In this document: positions 35,754 through 43,245 of the stretch, one piece after another
Position numbering within the stretch: position 1 is the first letter of the stretch
Layout of the letters: every line of letters starts with the position of its first letter
From: Thermoclostridium stercorarium subsp. stercorarium DSM 8532
Lineage (GTDB): Bacteria > Bacillota > Clostridia > DSM-8532
Reading direction: 5' to 3'
NCBI RefSeq assembly: GCF_000331995.1
Contig: NC_020134.1
Span: 1,277,465-1,341,464 of the forward strand
DNA length: 64,000 nt
Notes under the pieces: model-generated
Database searches by the model: none
Told to the model about the DNA's origin: nothing
Seen by the model: the letters and a program-made list of their open reading frames with translations, nothing else
Position numbers and translations under genes: made by a program

Positions 35754-36911
35754 ATGACAAAGGAAAGAACGGTAAAACCTGTTAAAATTGCTCTGAAGAT
35801 ACTTATATTGATAATTTTAATAAGTGTCATTTTGTCTGCAGTTTTAATTTCGATGGATGAAAATGATATCAATTTTGACTGGAGTACATTGAATCTCAAG
35901 GCAGTTGCTGAGAAGCTCCACATTGAAAACTCAATAAACCAGGCAAAAAACATCAGTTTTGATGATCTTGACATTTCCCGGACTGCAGAATATGACGGTA
36001 ATTTACTGGTGCTTACAAATTATGATATCAGGCTGATTTCGCCCGAGGGGGAAGAGATCTGGTACTATACTCATGAAGTGCGGCATCCCGTTCTTAATAT
36101 AAGCGGGCAATGGATACTTGTATATGAAAAAAACGGGAAATCCTACATGGTGATAAAGGACGGAAAAGTAGTTCTGAAAGAAACATTGGATGAAGAAATA
36201 GCTTTCGGGGAAGCGACCGAGAGGTATATATTGTTTATTACTGCAGGCAACAACGGTTACAAGCGTACGCTGCAGTTTGTTTCCCCCGAAACGGGTTTAA
36301 GCCTTGGTGCGATGTATATTGACGATTATTATCCTTATTATTTTAAAACATTAAATAGCGGTAACAGTTTTATACTTTATGGTCTTGGAATGAATTCGAC
36401 CGATATATCTACTATTATAAGAATATATGAAAGCAGCGGGAAAACAGCTCCGTTGGCTAATGTTGAGATTGAGGGTCTGTATCCCGTTATGTACGGCAAC
36501 GGCAGCCGGTATGTTTTCGTAGGCGATTACAGACTTTTTTGTTATAACAGTGATTTGGAGCTGCTGTGGTCGCAGAAATATACGGATAATATTGCTGCAG
36601 CGGGGCTTTTTGAGAACAACGCCGTTGTCGTAGCGTTAAACGGTGAAAAGAAAATGATAAAGTTTTACAATTCCAATGGCGATGAGACAAAAAGCATTGA
36701 AACCAGGAACAATGTTCAGAGCATTGTGACTTATAAAAATACCGCTGCTGTTGTATTTGGCTCGAAAGTAACTTTTTACGACAGTTCCGGTAAAGTTATC
36801 GGCGAGGCTTCAATGCCGGGCTTAAGCATGGATGTACATTTTGTAAATACCGGGCAGGCTTTCCTTGTAACCGAGCATGAAGCAGTTCTTTATAACATTT
36901 CTGGCAGATAG
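35754..36911 (+). CDS. DUF5711 membrane-anchored beta-propeller-like protein
   Basis: One N-terminal membrane helix (residues 12-33) is followed by an extracellular part of about 350 residues. It is made of repeated four-stranded blades (YDGNLLVLTNYDIRLISPEG, GDYRLFCYNSDLELLWSQKY, KVTFYDSSGKVIGEASM) resembling PQQ-type propellers. This matches DUF5711 of Clostridia, which has no assigned function. It starts 36 bases after ctpA and is probably in the same transcript. Confidence 0.8.
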   Translation: MTKERTVKPVKIALKILILIILISVILSAVLISMDENDINFDWSTLNLKAVAEKLHIENSINQAKNISFDDLDISRTAEYDGNLLVLTNYDIRLISPEGEEIWYYTHEVRHPVLNISGQWILVYEKNGKSYMVIKDGKVVLKETLDEEIAFGEATERYILFITAGNNGYKRTLQFVSPETGLSLGAMYIDDYYPYYFKTLNSGNSFILYGLGMNSTDISTIIRIYESSGKTAPLANVEIEGLYPVMYGNGSRYVFVGDYRLFCYNSDLELLWSQKYTDNIAAAGLFENNAVVVALNGEKKMIKFYNSNGDETKSIETRNNVQSIVTYKNTAAVVFGSKVTFYDSSGKVIGEASMPGLSMDVHFVNTGQAFLVTEHEAVLYNISGR

Positions 36912-36975
36912 CATATTTATTGTTTGTATATGCATTGTATGCGTATATATAAATATATAAAACAGGTGTTTGCAT

Positions 36976-37920
36976 ATGATTTTGACGGTTACGCCTAACC
37001 CTGCAATAGACAAAACCCTTTATGTGGAAGAACTAAAAAAGGGAGAGCTGAACATAGTTAAGAATGCGAGAACCGATCCGGGCGGAAAGGGAATAAACGT
37101 ATCCAAAGCATTGTGTTCATACGGTATGGAACAAATAGCAACGGGTTTTGTCGGCGGAGCTAACGGAAGGCTTTTCATGGATTTGCTGGACGATTATGTT
37201 TTTCGGAAAGATTTTCTTGTAATTTCAGGGGAGACCCGCATCAACATAAAAGTCATAGATATTAGAACCGGTATTGTTACAGAAATTAATGAGCCCGGGC
37301 CGGTTATTTTAAAAGAAGAAGCAGAAAAATTCACTGAACTTTTAATGAAATACCTTGAGGAATGTGAGCTTGTAATCCTGTCGGGAAGCCTTCCGAAAGG
37401 TTTGCCCTCTGATTTCTATGGCAGGTGTATTCGGCTGGCATCGGGAATGAAGGTTAGGACCGTTCTTGATGCCGACGGGGAAACCCTGAGACATGGATGC
37501 GGTGCGCGTCCTTTTGCAATTAAGCCGAACATTCACGAATTTGAACGTCTAACCGGCAAAACCTTTTCAGATTACAAAGAAATAAATTACAAAGAAATAA
37601 AGGATGAAATAAAATCTCTGCATAAATCTGGGATTGAGCTTATACTTGTTTCTCTCGGCGATAAAGGATCTATACTGAGTTACAGGAATAAAATATATCA
37701 TGCAATGCCAATACCTGTTCAGATAAAATCAACGGTTGCTTCGGGGGACGCAATGGTTGCTGCGCTCGCATATTGTATTATAAATGATTTTCCGCCTGAG
37801 AAAACAGCCAGAATAACTTCTGCCGCAGGTAGTCTCACTGCAGCTCTTGATGGCTCGGATATGGCGGAATGGGAGGATATTAAGAAAGAATACGACAAAG
37901 TCCATATTGAGGAAATTTAA
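36976..37920 (+). CDS. 1-phosphofructokinase / tagatose-6-phosphate kinase (PfkB family)
   Basis: The 314-residue sugar-phosphate kinase has the LacC/FruK N-terminus (LTVTPNPAIDKTLYV), the substrate site DPGGKGINVSKAL, the SGSLPKGLP strand, KPNIHEFERLTG and the ATP/anion-hole motif STVASGDAMVAAL, where Asp is catalytic. The usual GAGD is here ASGD, common in this subfamily. The substrate (fructose-1-P or tagatose-6-P) cannot be set from sequence alone. No phosphotransferase genes are adjacent. It is followed 16 bases later by manA. The ATG at 36976 with AGGTG is chosen over the upstream TTG. Confidence 0.88.
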   Translation: MILTVTPNPAIDKTLYVEELKKGELNIVKNARTDPGGKGINVSKALCSYGMEQIATGFVGGANGRLFMDLLDDYVFRKDFLVISGETRINIKVIDIRTGIVTEINEPGPVILKEEAEKFTELLMKYLEECELVILSGSLPKGLPSDFYGRCIRLASGMKVRTVLDADGETLRHGCGARPFAIKPNIHEFERLTGKTFSDYKEINYKEIKDEIKSLHKSGIELILVSLGDKGSILSYRNKIYHAMPIPVQIKSTVASGDAMVAALAYCIINDFPPEKTARITSAAGSLTAALDGSDMAEWEDIKKEYDKVHIEEI

Positions 37921-37936
37921 GCGGGAGTTGGTGGAA

Positions 37937-39007
37937 ATGCTGTATCCGTTGAAATTTCATCCTGTATATAAGGATTACATCTGGGGTGGCAGAAATCTTT
38001 CAAAATTCGGAAAACAGCTTCCGGAAGGGAAAGTTGCTGAAAGCTGGGAACTGGCATGTCATCCCGATGGTATGAGTGTTGTGCGGAACGGTATTTATGA
38101 AGGCAGGACACTGAAATCCATGATTGAGGAATTCGGCGGAGATATTGTCGGGGAGTTGGGCGCTGAAAGCGCAGGTTTTCCGTTGCTGATAAAACTTATT
38201 GATGCCAATGACAGGCTTTCGGTACAGGTCCATCCTGATGATGAATTTGCAAAAGCCCATGAAGGGGATAATGGCAAAAACGAGATGTGGTATATTCTTG
38301 ATGCGAAACCCGGCGCGAAACTTGTTTACGGACTGAAAAAGGGCATTACGAAATCAGATTTTGAAAAAGCGGTAAGAGAAAACAGGATAGAGGACTGCCT
38401 TAATTATATAAACGTTAAGGCTGGGGATTTTATCAACATTCCGGCGGGCCTAATTCACGCCATAGGTGACGGGATTATACTTGCCGAAATTCAGCAGAGC
38501 TCAAACGTCACTTATAGAGTGTATGATTATAACAGAAGGGATGCGCACGGAAACTTAAGGCCGCTGCATATTGAAAAGGCAATGCAGGTTATTAATTTTA
38601 ACGCAGGTGATATTAAGTATCCCTATGAAGGCCTGGAATATAAGAGATCAGATAACGTTTCCTTGAAAGTTTTGGTGGCGAATAAACATTTTTGTGTTGA
38701 ATTATATAAAATCTCGGGTAATATAACACAGGAGACAAATTTCAGAAAGTTTCACGCCTATATTTGCATTGCCGGCAGCGGGGAAATCGGATATCAAAAT
38801 GAAAGGGTGAGCATTGGGCAGGGGGAAACGGTTTTAATTCCCGCATGCATTGGAGAATACCGGATAAAGGGAAAACTGACACTCCTGAAGACATATGTGC
38901 CTGATCTGGATGCCGACATATATGGAAAACTTATGGAGATGGGATACAAAAAAGAGGAAATAAAGGAAAAAATAGCAGGACTTGATTGGCAGAAGCCTAA
39001 TAATTAG
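37937..39007 (+). CDS. manA: Mannose-6-phosphate isomerase, class I
   Basis: This interconverts mannose-6-P and fructose-6-P with zinc. Motifs are YKDYIWGGRNLSKFG, the zinc-binding QVHPDDEFA and GKNEMWYILDA, and the second cupin side IPAGLIHAIGDGIILAEIQQ. A C-terminal cupin-like domain of about 100 residues completes the 356 residues. The start at 37937 (MLYPLKFHP) has GGGAGTTGG before it. With the upstream sugar kinase it forms a small hexose-phosphate operon. Confidence 0.94.
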   Translation: MLYPLKFHPVYKDYIWGGRNLSKFGKQLPEGKVAESWELACHPDGMSVVRNGIYEGRTLKSMIEEFGGDIVGELGAESAGFPLLIKLIDANDRLSVQVHPDDEFAKAHEGDNGKNEMWYILDAKPGAKLVYGLKKGITKSDFEKAVRENRIEDCLNYINVKAGDFINIPAGLIHAIGDGIILAEIQQSSNVTYRVYDYNRRDAHGNLRPLHIEKAMQVINFNAGDIKYPYEGLEYKRSDNVSLKVLVANKHFCVELYKISGNITQETNFRKFHAYICIAGSGEIGYQNERVSIGQGETVLIPACIGEYRIKGKLTLLKTYVPDLDADIYGKLMEMGYKKEEIKEKIAGLDWQKPNN

Positions 39008-39129
39008 CAGATACGGAACGACAGAACCATTGAAAAAAAAGGATTTTACATGCTATAATTGTCTGTATTGCAAAATCCGTAGGCTATTCCCATATTATAA
39101 ATTAATCTGTTTTCAGGGGTGCTTTGAGT

Positions 39130-39336
39130 ATGGAATCTCAATTGATTTTGACAGTGAACGCCTTGACCGAAGATTGTGCTCAAACCATAAAAAACGCTTT
39201 AATAAGAATTAACGGTGTGGAGAATGTAATTATTAATATTGAAAACAAAAAAATTTATATTGAGTATGACGACGAAAAAATAAACGAAAAATTAATAAGG
39301 GAAACAATTGAAGACGAAGGCTATGAAGTTAAATAG
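39130..39336 (+). CDS. Small heavy-metal-associated-like domain protein lacking CxxC
   Basis: The 68-residue protein follows the ferredoxin-like HMA pattern: ILTVNALTEDCAQTIKNALI, then RINGVENVIINIENKKIYIE and ETIEDEGYEV. The metal-binding MxCxxC of CopZ is replaced by LTEDCAQT with a single Cys, so copper transfer is doubtful. AGGGGTG precedes the ATG. Its own stop region forms the next terminator. It is the last gene before the first IS30 copy. Confidence 0.78.
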   Translation: MESQLILTVNALTEDCAQTIKNALIRINGVENVIINIENKKIYIEYDDEKINEKLIRETIEDEGYEVK

Positions 39337-39352
39337 CCTTTGTGTTGTTTTT
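39317..39352 (+). terminator. Terminator overlapping the HMA-like stop codon
   Basis: AAGGCTAT (39317-39324) pairs with ATAGCCTT (39333-39340) around the stop codon, followed by a T-rich tail. Confidence 0.65.
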
Positions 39353-39430
39353 GTCATATAATTTTTTCATTGATTTTATCTGTTGAAACTATTGCATTTA
39401 ACAGTAGAAATTGTATATGAAACAGTACAA

Positions 39431-39445
39431 AATGCATAATTGTTA
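39431..39445. repeat. 15-bp target duplication, left (IS30 copy 1)
   Basis: AATGCATAATTGTTA, repeated exactly at 41379-41393, flanks the first IS30 element. Confidence 0.9.
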
Positions 39446-39555
39446 GGGAAGTTGTAAAATAAAATGCCGTAATATATAGAAAACTCATGGTAATCCATTG
39501 TAAAATGTTTAATAACCAAAGAAAAACATTAGCAAAGGAGTACCATGAGTTATAT

Positions 39556-39629
39556 ATGAATAATAACACAGAAACAAGAAAAAACAAACACCTAAATGAA
39601 AGAGAAAGATACGCCATATAGTTGTACCT
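39556..39629 (+). pseudogene. IS30 transposase, 5' fragment (copy 1)
   Basis: This encodes MNNNTETRKNKHLNERERYA, identical to copy 2, then a TAG stop and the IS256 insertion at 39630. Only about 25 codons remain. The start ATG overlaps the TGA of a four-codon frame (ATG AGT TAT ATA TGA) whose ATG has the AAAGGAG site. Confidence 0.8.
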
Positions 39630-40924
39630 GAGAGTTGTCAAGAATTTTGTGTCTGATTAAAGTAACGTAACTGGAAAATTTGTTGTATTTCATAAATGTG
39701 AGCATTTATCATTGGTACCGCTTTTTTCCATTTTGTCCGCCTCAAGTTCTCCCTCTGTAAATATATGTTAATTTCCAATACTTCGACAGAGTTAAAGTAA
39801 CCACCCGATCTTATCCGAATTTTTTCAACTAGACTGTTGATACTCTCTACACTGTTGGTAGTATAAACATGCTTCCTCAAGGATTCGGGGTATTTAATGA
39901 AAGCCATATAATGTTCTGCTTTCTCCATGAGAATGTTCATATATCGGCTATATTTACTCTTAAATTTACTGCAAAGGTCATAAAACTTTTGAACAGCTTC
40001 ATCAAAGGAAGAAGCAAATTTTATTTTATCGAGTTCTTTATTGAATTCTGCGGCATCAGCTTTGGTCATGTATTTGCGGATATTTCTCTGAAGGTGTACA
40101 AAACAGAGCTGATGATCAGCATATGGATATACAGCTTTGACGGTCTCGATAATACCTGGGAAATCATCACTTACAACCACTAAAACTCGTTTAAGACCGC
40201 GGTTTATCAAGTCTTCAAAGACCTTGTTCCAATCGGCTCTGTTTTCTTTGCCGAAGAAGGTGTAAAGGCCAAAGATGTCTTTCTTACCTTCCATATCAAC
40301 GCCAAGGATTATGTAGCATGCGGCTTTCTTCACTTTTGAGCCGTCTTTTATCTCACAATGATAAGCATCGATTAATAAAGCAAACACCGATTCGGGTAAT
40401 TCCCGTTGTTTGAAAAGGTCTAATTCACTTTTTAGGTCATCTTTGATTTTGTTGAGTTCATCATCAGAGTAAGGAAGGTTGAGGCTTTTGAGGGTATTTA
40501 AGAGAGAAGATTCTGAATAACCGTTGACAACAAGGGACATAAGAAGGTCTGTATAGGATTCATCCACCCTTTTATACGGTTCAGGTAGGATGTGGGGTCT
40601 GAAATCGCCAGTGCGAGTTCTTGGGACAGAGATGTCCAGGTTACCCATAGGTGTACCAAGTTTTCTATCATAAAAGCCGTTGCCTTTGTCGTTCTCGTTT
40701 TTCAAGAGATAGATTTGGCGTTCAGACAACATAAACCAGTCGAGCAAATCCTCCAGCAACTTTTTGAGGGCAGGGCGTGATGGATCTGAATCAGAGCAAT
40801 ACTGGTTTAATACTTTTTCAACCGCCATATTTTTGACTGTTTCATAATAGGTATTTTTATCCATAATTACCAGCCTCCTTTGTGATTTTATTATACACCA
40901 GACACAATTTTATTTTAACACCCA
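39630..40924 (-). mobile_element. IS256-family element A, copy 1
   Basis: This 1295-bp unit is repeated with identical transposase at 54834-56128. The comparison sets its ends: left GAGAGTTGTCAAGAATTTTG, right ...TTTTAACACCCA. The end sequences form an imperfect inverted repeat sharing TTTTGTGTCTG / CAGACACAA. The flanks show no matching 8-9 bp duplication. Because adjacent IS30 sequence is missing, I infer an adjacent deletion after insertion. Confidence 0.88.
39638..40864 (-). CDS. IS256-family (mutator-type) transposase A, copy 1
   Basis: The 408-residue transposase carries the DDE residues Asp in ALLIDAYHCEIKDG, Asp in VVVSDDFPGI and Glu in TTNSVESINSLVEKIRIRSG, with the CxxH-like QLCFVHLQRNIR between. 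The length is normal. AGGAGGCTGGT precedes the ATG at 40864. The protein is identical to copy 2, implying recent transposition. It cuts and pastes its own element. Confidence 0.95.
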   Translation of the reverse strand: MDKNTYYETVKNMAVEKVLNQYCSDSDPSRPALKKLLEDLLDWFMLSERQIYLLKNENDKGNGFYDRKLGTPMGNLDISVPRTRTGDFRPHILPEPYKRVDESYTDLLMSLVVNGYSESSLLNTLKSLNLPYSDDELNKIKDDLKSELDLFKQRELPESVFALLIDAYHCEIKDGSKVKKAACYIILGVDMEGKKDIFGLYTFFGKENRADWNKVFEDLINRGLKRVLVVVSDDFPGIIETVKAVYPYADHQLCFVHLQRNIRKYMTKADAAEFNKELDKIKFASSFDEAVQKFYDLCSKFKSKYSRYMNILMEKAEHYMAFIKYPESLRKHVYTTNSVESINSLVEKIRIRSGGYFNSVEVLEINIYLQRENLRRTKWKKAVPMINAHIYEIQQIFQLRYFNQTQNS

Positions 40925-41296
40925 CTACCAGACAAAACGCAGGAATCAGTAATCAAAGCAATAGATGAATTAAAAAGGAAGTATAGAAGGAAATTTAGGG
41001 AGAAGTTTAAAACGATAACAGTAGATAACGGGACAGAGTTTTTGGACTATAGAGGGATAGAGAAATCAAAAACAGAGCCAGGCAAGGACAGGACGAAAGT
41101 GTATTATGCTCATCCTTATAGTTCTTGGGAAAGAGGAACGAACGAAAATATTAATAAACTGATAAGAAGATTTATACCAAAAGGAACAGATATATCAAAA
41201 GTAAGTAAAGCAAAAATAAAAAGTATAGAGAGATGGATTAATGAATATCCAAGAAGAATGTTTGGTTATAGGTCAGCCATAGAAATGGCGGTATGA
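40925..41296 (+). pseudogene. IS30 transposase, 3' fragment (copy 1)
   Basis: The frame restarts mid-gene with ESVIKAIDELKRKYRRKFRE and keeps the second Asp (ITVDNGTEFLDY) and the Glu region (SSWERGTNENINKLIRRFIP) of the IS30 DDE core, ending in GYRSAIEMAV. The first catalytic Asp and the N-terminal HTH are lost. It is not translatable on its own. Confidence 0.85.
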
Positions 41297-41378
41297 TGTA
41301 TAGAATTTATTCCAGTAATTATTCCAGTAAGCAATGGATTTACCAAATTTTTCACGGCATTTAATATTGCAATTTATA

Positions 41379-41393
41379 AATGCATAATTGTTA
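41379..41393. repeat. 15-bp target duplication, right (IS30 copy 1)
   Basis: AATGCATAATTGTTA, identical to 39431-39445. It ends 11 bases before the -35 box of the oadB transcript. Confidence 0.9.
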
Positions 41394-41404
41394 AGTAGAA
41401 AACA

Positions 41405-41433
41405 TTGATATTTTTGTTTTTTTAGGATATAAT
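41405..41433 (+). promoter_or_regulatory. Promoter of the oadB-oadG operon
   Basis: TTGATA (41405-41410), a 17-base spacer and TATAAT (41428-41433). Transcription would begin near 41440 with a leader of about 175 bases. Confidence 0.78.
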
Positions 41434-41439
41434 GTTGCA

Positions 41440-41548
41440 TTGAAAGGTTTAAGACGGTAGCTTGCAGGGGTCCCTGTTTAACTGATCGCCAGGCAGATGC
41501 TCAGGCATCCGGTCAGTTAATCATAATTAATTATGAAAGCGAAGCTTA
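41440..41548 (+). ncRNA. Structured 5' leader, candidate riboswitch before oadB
   Basis: An 8-bp outer stem TTAACTGA/TCAGTTAA (41478-41485 with 41513-41520) encloses ATCGCCAGGCA and an inner stem GATGC/GCATC (41496-41500, 41505-41509) with a TCAG loop. Before it, CAGG/CCTG (41465-41468, 41473-41476) forms a small hairpin after GACGGTAGCTTG. A 16-bp palindrome TCATAATTAATTATGA follows at 41521-41536, then a terminator. This is the layout of a transcriptional riboswitch. I cannot assign a class with certainty. A sodium-sensing type is plausible because the next genes encode sodium-pump subunits. Confidence 0.55.
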
Positions 41549-41577
41549 TACCGGAACTTAAGTTTTGGTATTTTTTT
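41549..41577 (+). terminator. Leader terminator upstream of oadB
   Basis: TACCGGAAC (41549-41557) pairs with GTTTTGGTA (41562-41570, two G-T pairs), loop TTAA, then seven T. It lies between promoter and coding sequence, so it is presumably conditional. Confidence 0.75.
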
Positions 41578-41616
41578 ATGCATACATAAAAATCCTTATA
41601 ATATGAGGTGTTTTTT

Positions 41617-42879
41617 ATGGAACAACTTGCACAAATCTTCGGAGGAGTTCTGGAGTTTAAGTGGCAGTATTTGATCATGTATGCAATCGGCGGAATACTG
41701 ATTTATCTGGCCATCAAGAAGGATTATGAACCCATGCTGCTGCTGCCAATCGGTTTCGGTGCAATTCTGGTTAACTTGCCCTTCAAGTCCATTTGGGAAT
41801 ATGAACCCGTGTTGGATGAGACAGTAACGAAAATAGTAAATCAGTTCCCAGCTTTACAAGAATTCTTCACCGAGCATTTCAATTATGTTTTTGAAAATGG
41901 ACAGGCTTACAAAGTCGAACCCGGTTTAATGCAGATAATATTCAATTCAGGTATCCTTACAGAATTATTCCCGTGCCTTATATTCATCGCGGTTGGTGCA
42001 ATGTGTGATTTTACTCCCCTTCTTAAAACTCCGAAAATGATTTTCTTTGGGGCTGCCGCTCAGTTTGGTATATTCTTTACCGTACTGGTTGCACTTGTTT
42101 TGAACAAGATTTTCCCGGGCTTGGGATTTGATTTGAAAGCCGCTGCCTCAATAGGCATTATCGGTGCTGCTGACGGACCGACGTCAATATTCGTCGCATC
42201 CAAGTTCGCAAAACACCTGTTAGGGCCAATATCCGTAGCTGCTTATTCGTATATGTCCCTTGTGCCCATCATTCAGCCTCCTGTCATTAAAGCGCTTACA
42301 ACCAAAAAAGAACGCATGATCAGAATGGAATACAAAGACGTTAAGGTATCAAAGACAGCACTGATTCTGTTCCCCATTTGCGTAACCATTATTGCAGGTA
42401 TAATTGTGCCGAGCAGTGTTGCTCTTGTCGGTTTGTTAATGTTCGGTAACCTGTTAAGGGAGTGCGGGGTTGTTGAAAGACTGTCAAAGGCTGCCCAGAA
42501 CGAACTTTCAAACCTTGTTACGTTGCTTCTCGGTATTACAATCGGTTCAACGATGTATTATGAAAATTTCTTAAGCCCGACCACTCTCTTTATAATGTTA
42601 ATGGGTCTTGTAGCATTTGTTTTCGATACAGTGGGCGGAATTCTGCTGGCAAAACTGATGAATCTGTTCTCGAAAGAGAAGGTTAATCCGATGGTCGGTG
42701 CTGCCGGAATTTCCGCATTTCCGATGTCTGCAAGAATTGTCCAGAAGATGGCCATAAAAGAAGATCCCAGTAACTTCATATTAATGCATGCGGTCGGAGC
42801 CAATGTCGCAGGGCAGTTGGGTTCTATCGTAGCAGGCGGTATGGTCCTTGCCCTTGTACCGTGGTTGCTGACATTATAA
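41617..42879 (+). CDS. oadB: Sodium-pump decarboxylase beta subunit (OadB/MmdB/GcdB)
   Basis: The 420-residue membrane protein has about ten helices and the OadB core: PCLIFIAVGAMCDFTPLL, the sodium-site region GIIGAADGPTSIFVASK with its conserved Asp, VPIIQPPVIKALTTKKER, and the second repeat NFLSPTTLF and AGISAFPMSARIVQKMA. The beta subunit couples decarboxylation of carboxybiotin to sodium export. Which acyl substrate is used (oxaloacetate, methylmalonyl-CoA or glutaconyl-CoA) depends on the alpha subunit, which is not in this window. The ATG at 41617 has TGAGGTG. It is followed by a small gamma-like gene. Confidence 0.94.
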   Translation: MEQLAQIFGGVLEFKWQYLIMYAIGGILIYLAIKKDYEPMLLLPIGFGAILVNLPFKSIWEYEPVLDETVTKIVNQFPALQEFFTEHFNYVFENGQAYKVEPGLMQIIFNSGILTELFPCLIFIAVGAMCDFTPLLKTPKMIFFGAAAQFGIFFTVLVALVLNKIFPGLGFDLKAAASIGIIGAADGPTSIFVASKFAKHLLGPISVAAYSYMSLVPIIQPPVIKALTTKKERMIRMEYKDVKVSKTALILFPICVTIIAGIIVPSSVALVGLLMFGNLLRECGVVERLSKAAQNELSNLVTLLLGITIGSTMYYENFLSPTTLFIMLMGLVAFVFDTVGGILLAKLMNLFSKEKVNPMVGAAGISAFPMSARIVQKMAIKEDPSNFILMHAVGANVAGQLGSIVAGGMVLALVPWLLTL

Positions 42880-42891
42880 GGAGTGATTTGA

Positions 42892-43029
42892 ATGAGCGAT
42901 ATTTATTTGGGGTTAAAACTTATGGAATATGGTTTATTGGGCACTTTTGCAGTAATAATACTTTTTTATATAGTTATATTGATTCTGAGAAAAATTTTAC
43001 CATATCGCAATGAGGACAATAAAGATTAG
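42892..43029 (+). CDS. Small OadG-like gamma subunit of the sodium-pump decarboxylase
   Basis: This is a 45-residue frame with AAGGAGTG before its ATG, 12 bases after oadB. The product starts MSDIYLGLKLMEYGLLGTFA and continues with one membrane helix (about residues 15-34) and a charged tail (PYRNEDNKD). Its size, topology and position match OadG-type subunits, which anchor the complex. The biotin carrier and carboxyltransferase must be encoded elsewhere. A strong terminator follows. Confidence 0.82.
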   Translation: MSDIYLGLKLMEYGLLGTFAVIILFYIVILILRKILPYRNEDNKD

Positions 43030-43044
43030 AATAAATTCGGTTTC

Positions 43045-43072
43045 GGCGGTTAATGACTAACCGCCATTTTTT
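43045..43072 (+). terminator. Terminator of the oadB-oadG operon
   Basis: GGCGGTTA (43045-43052) pairs with TAACCGCC (43058-43065), then ATTTTTT. Confidence 0.88.
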
Positions 43073-43245
43073 ATTTATAAAAAAGTCAAATTAATGGTAT
43101 ATTTTGTTATAATACTGCAATATCATGAGTTGGGTTGCTGATAAAATCATTAACGGAAAATATGTTTTTGAAAGCTGCCTCATACCGTTTTGAACTTTTT
43201 GTAAAAATGTCCCGAAAATACTCTTAGATTCAGGGGTGAAAAAAC

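Larger units (their letters stand above)
39446..41378 (+). mobile_element. IS30-family element, copy 1, interrupted and partly deleted
   Basis: The left end GGGAAGTTGTAAAATAAAAT and the right end, read in reverse (TATAAATTGCAATATTAAAT), share an imperfect ~25-bp inverted repeat ending in ATGCCGT. Both ends are shared with copy 2 (54141-61705), which fixes the boundaries. Inside, an IS256-family element (39630-40924) replaces most of the transposase. About 600 bp of IS30 between roughly codon 25 and codon 240 is missing, judged against the 5' part in copy 2. A codon before the insertion (GAG in copy 2) is TAG here. The element is therefore dead. Confidence 0.85.

Noticed and set aside
39869-40183. 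Plus-strand frames inside the IS256 element A copies (also 55073-55387)
   Set aside because: They are antisense to the conserved transposase catalytic region, lack ribosome sites and exist only because both element copies are identical.
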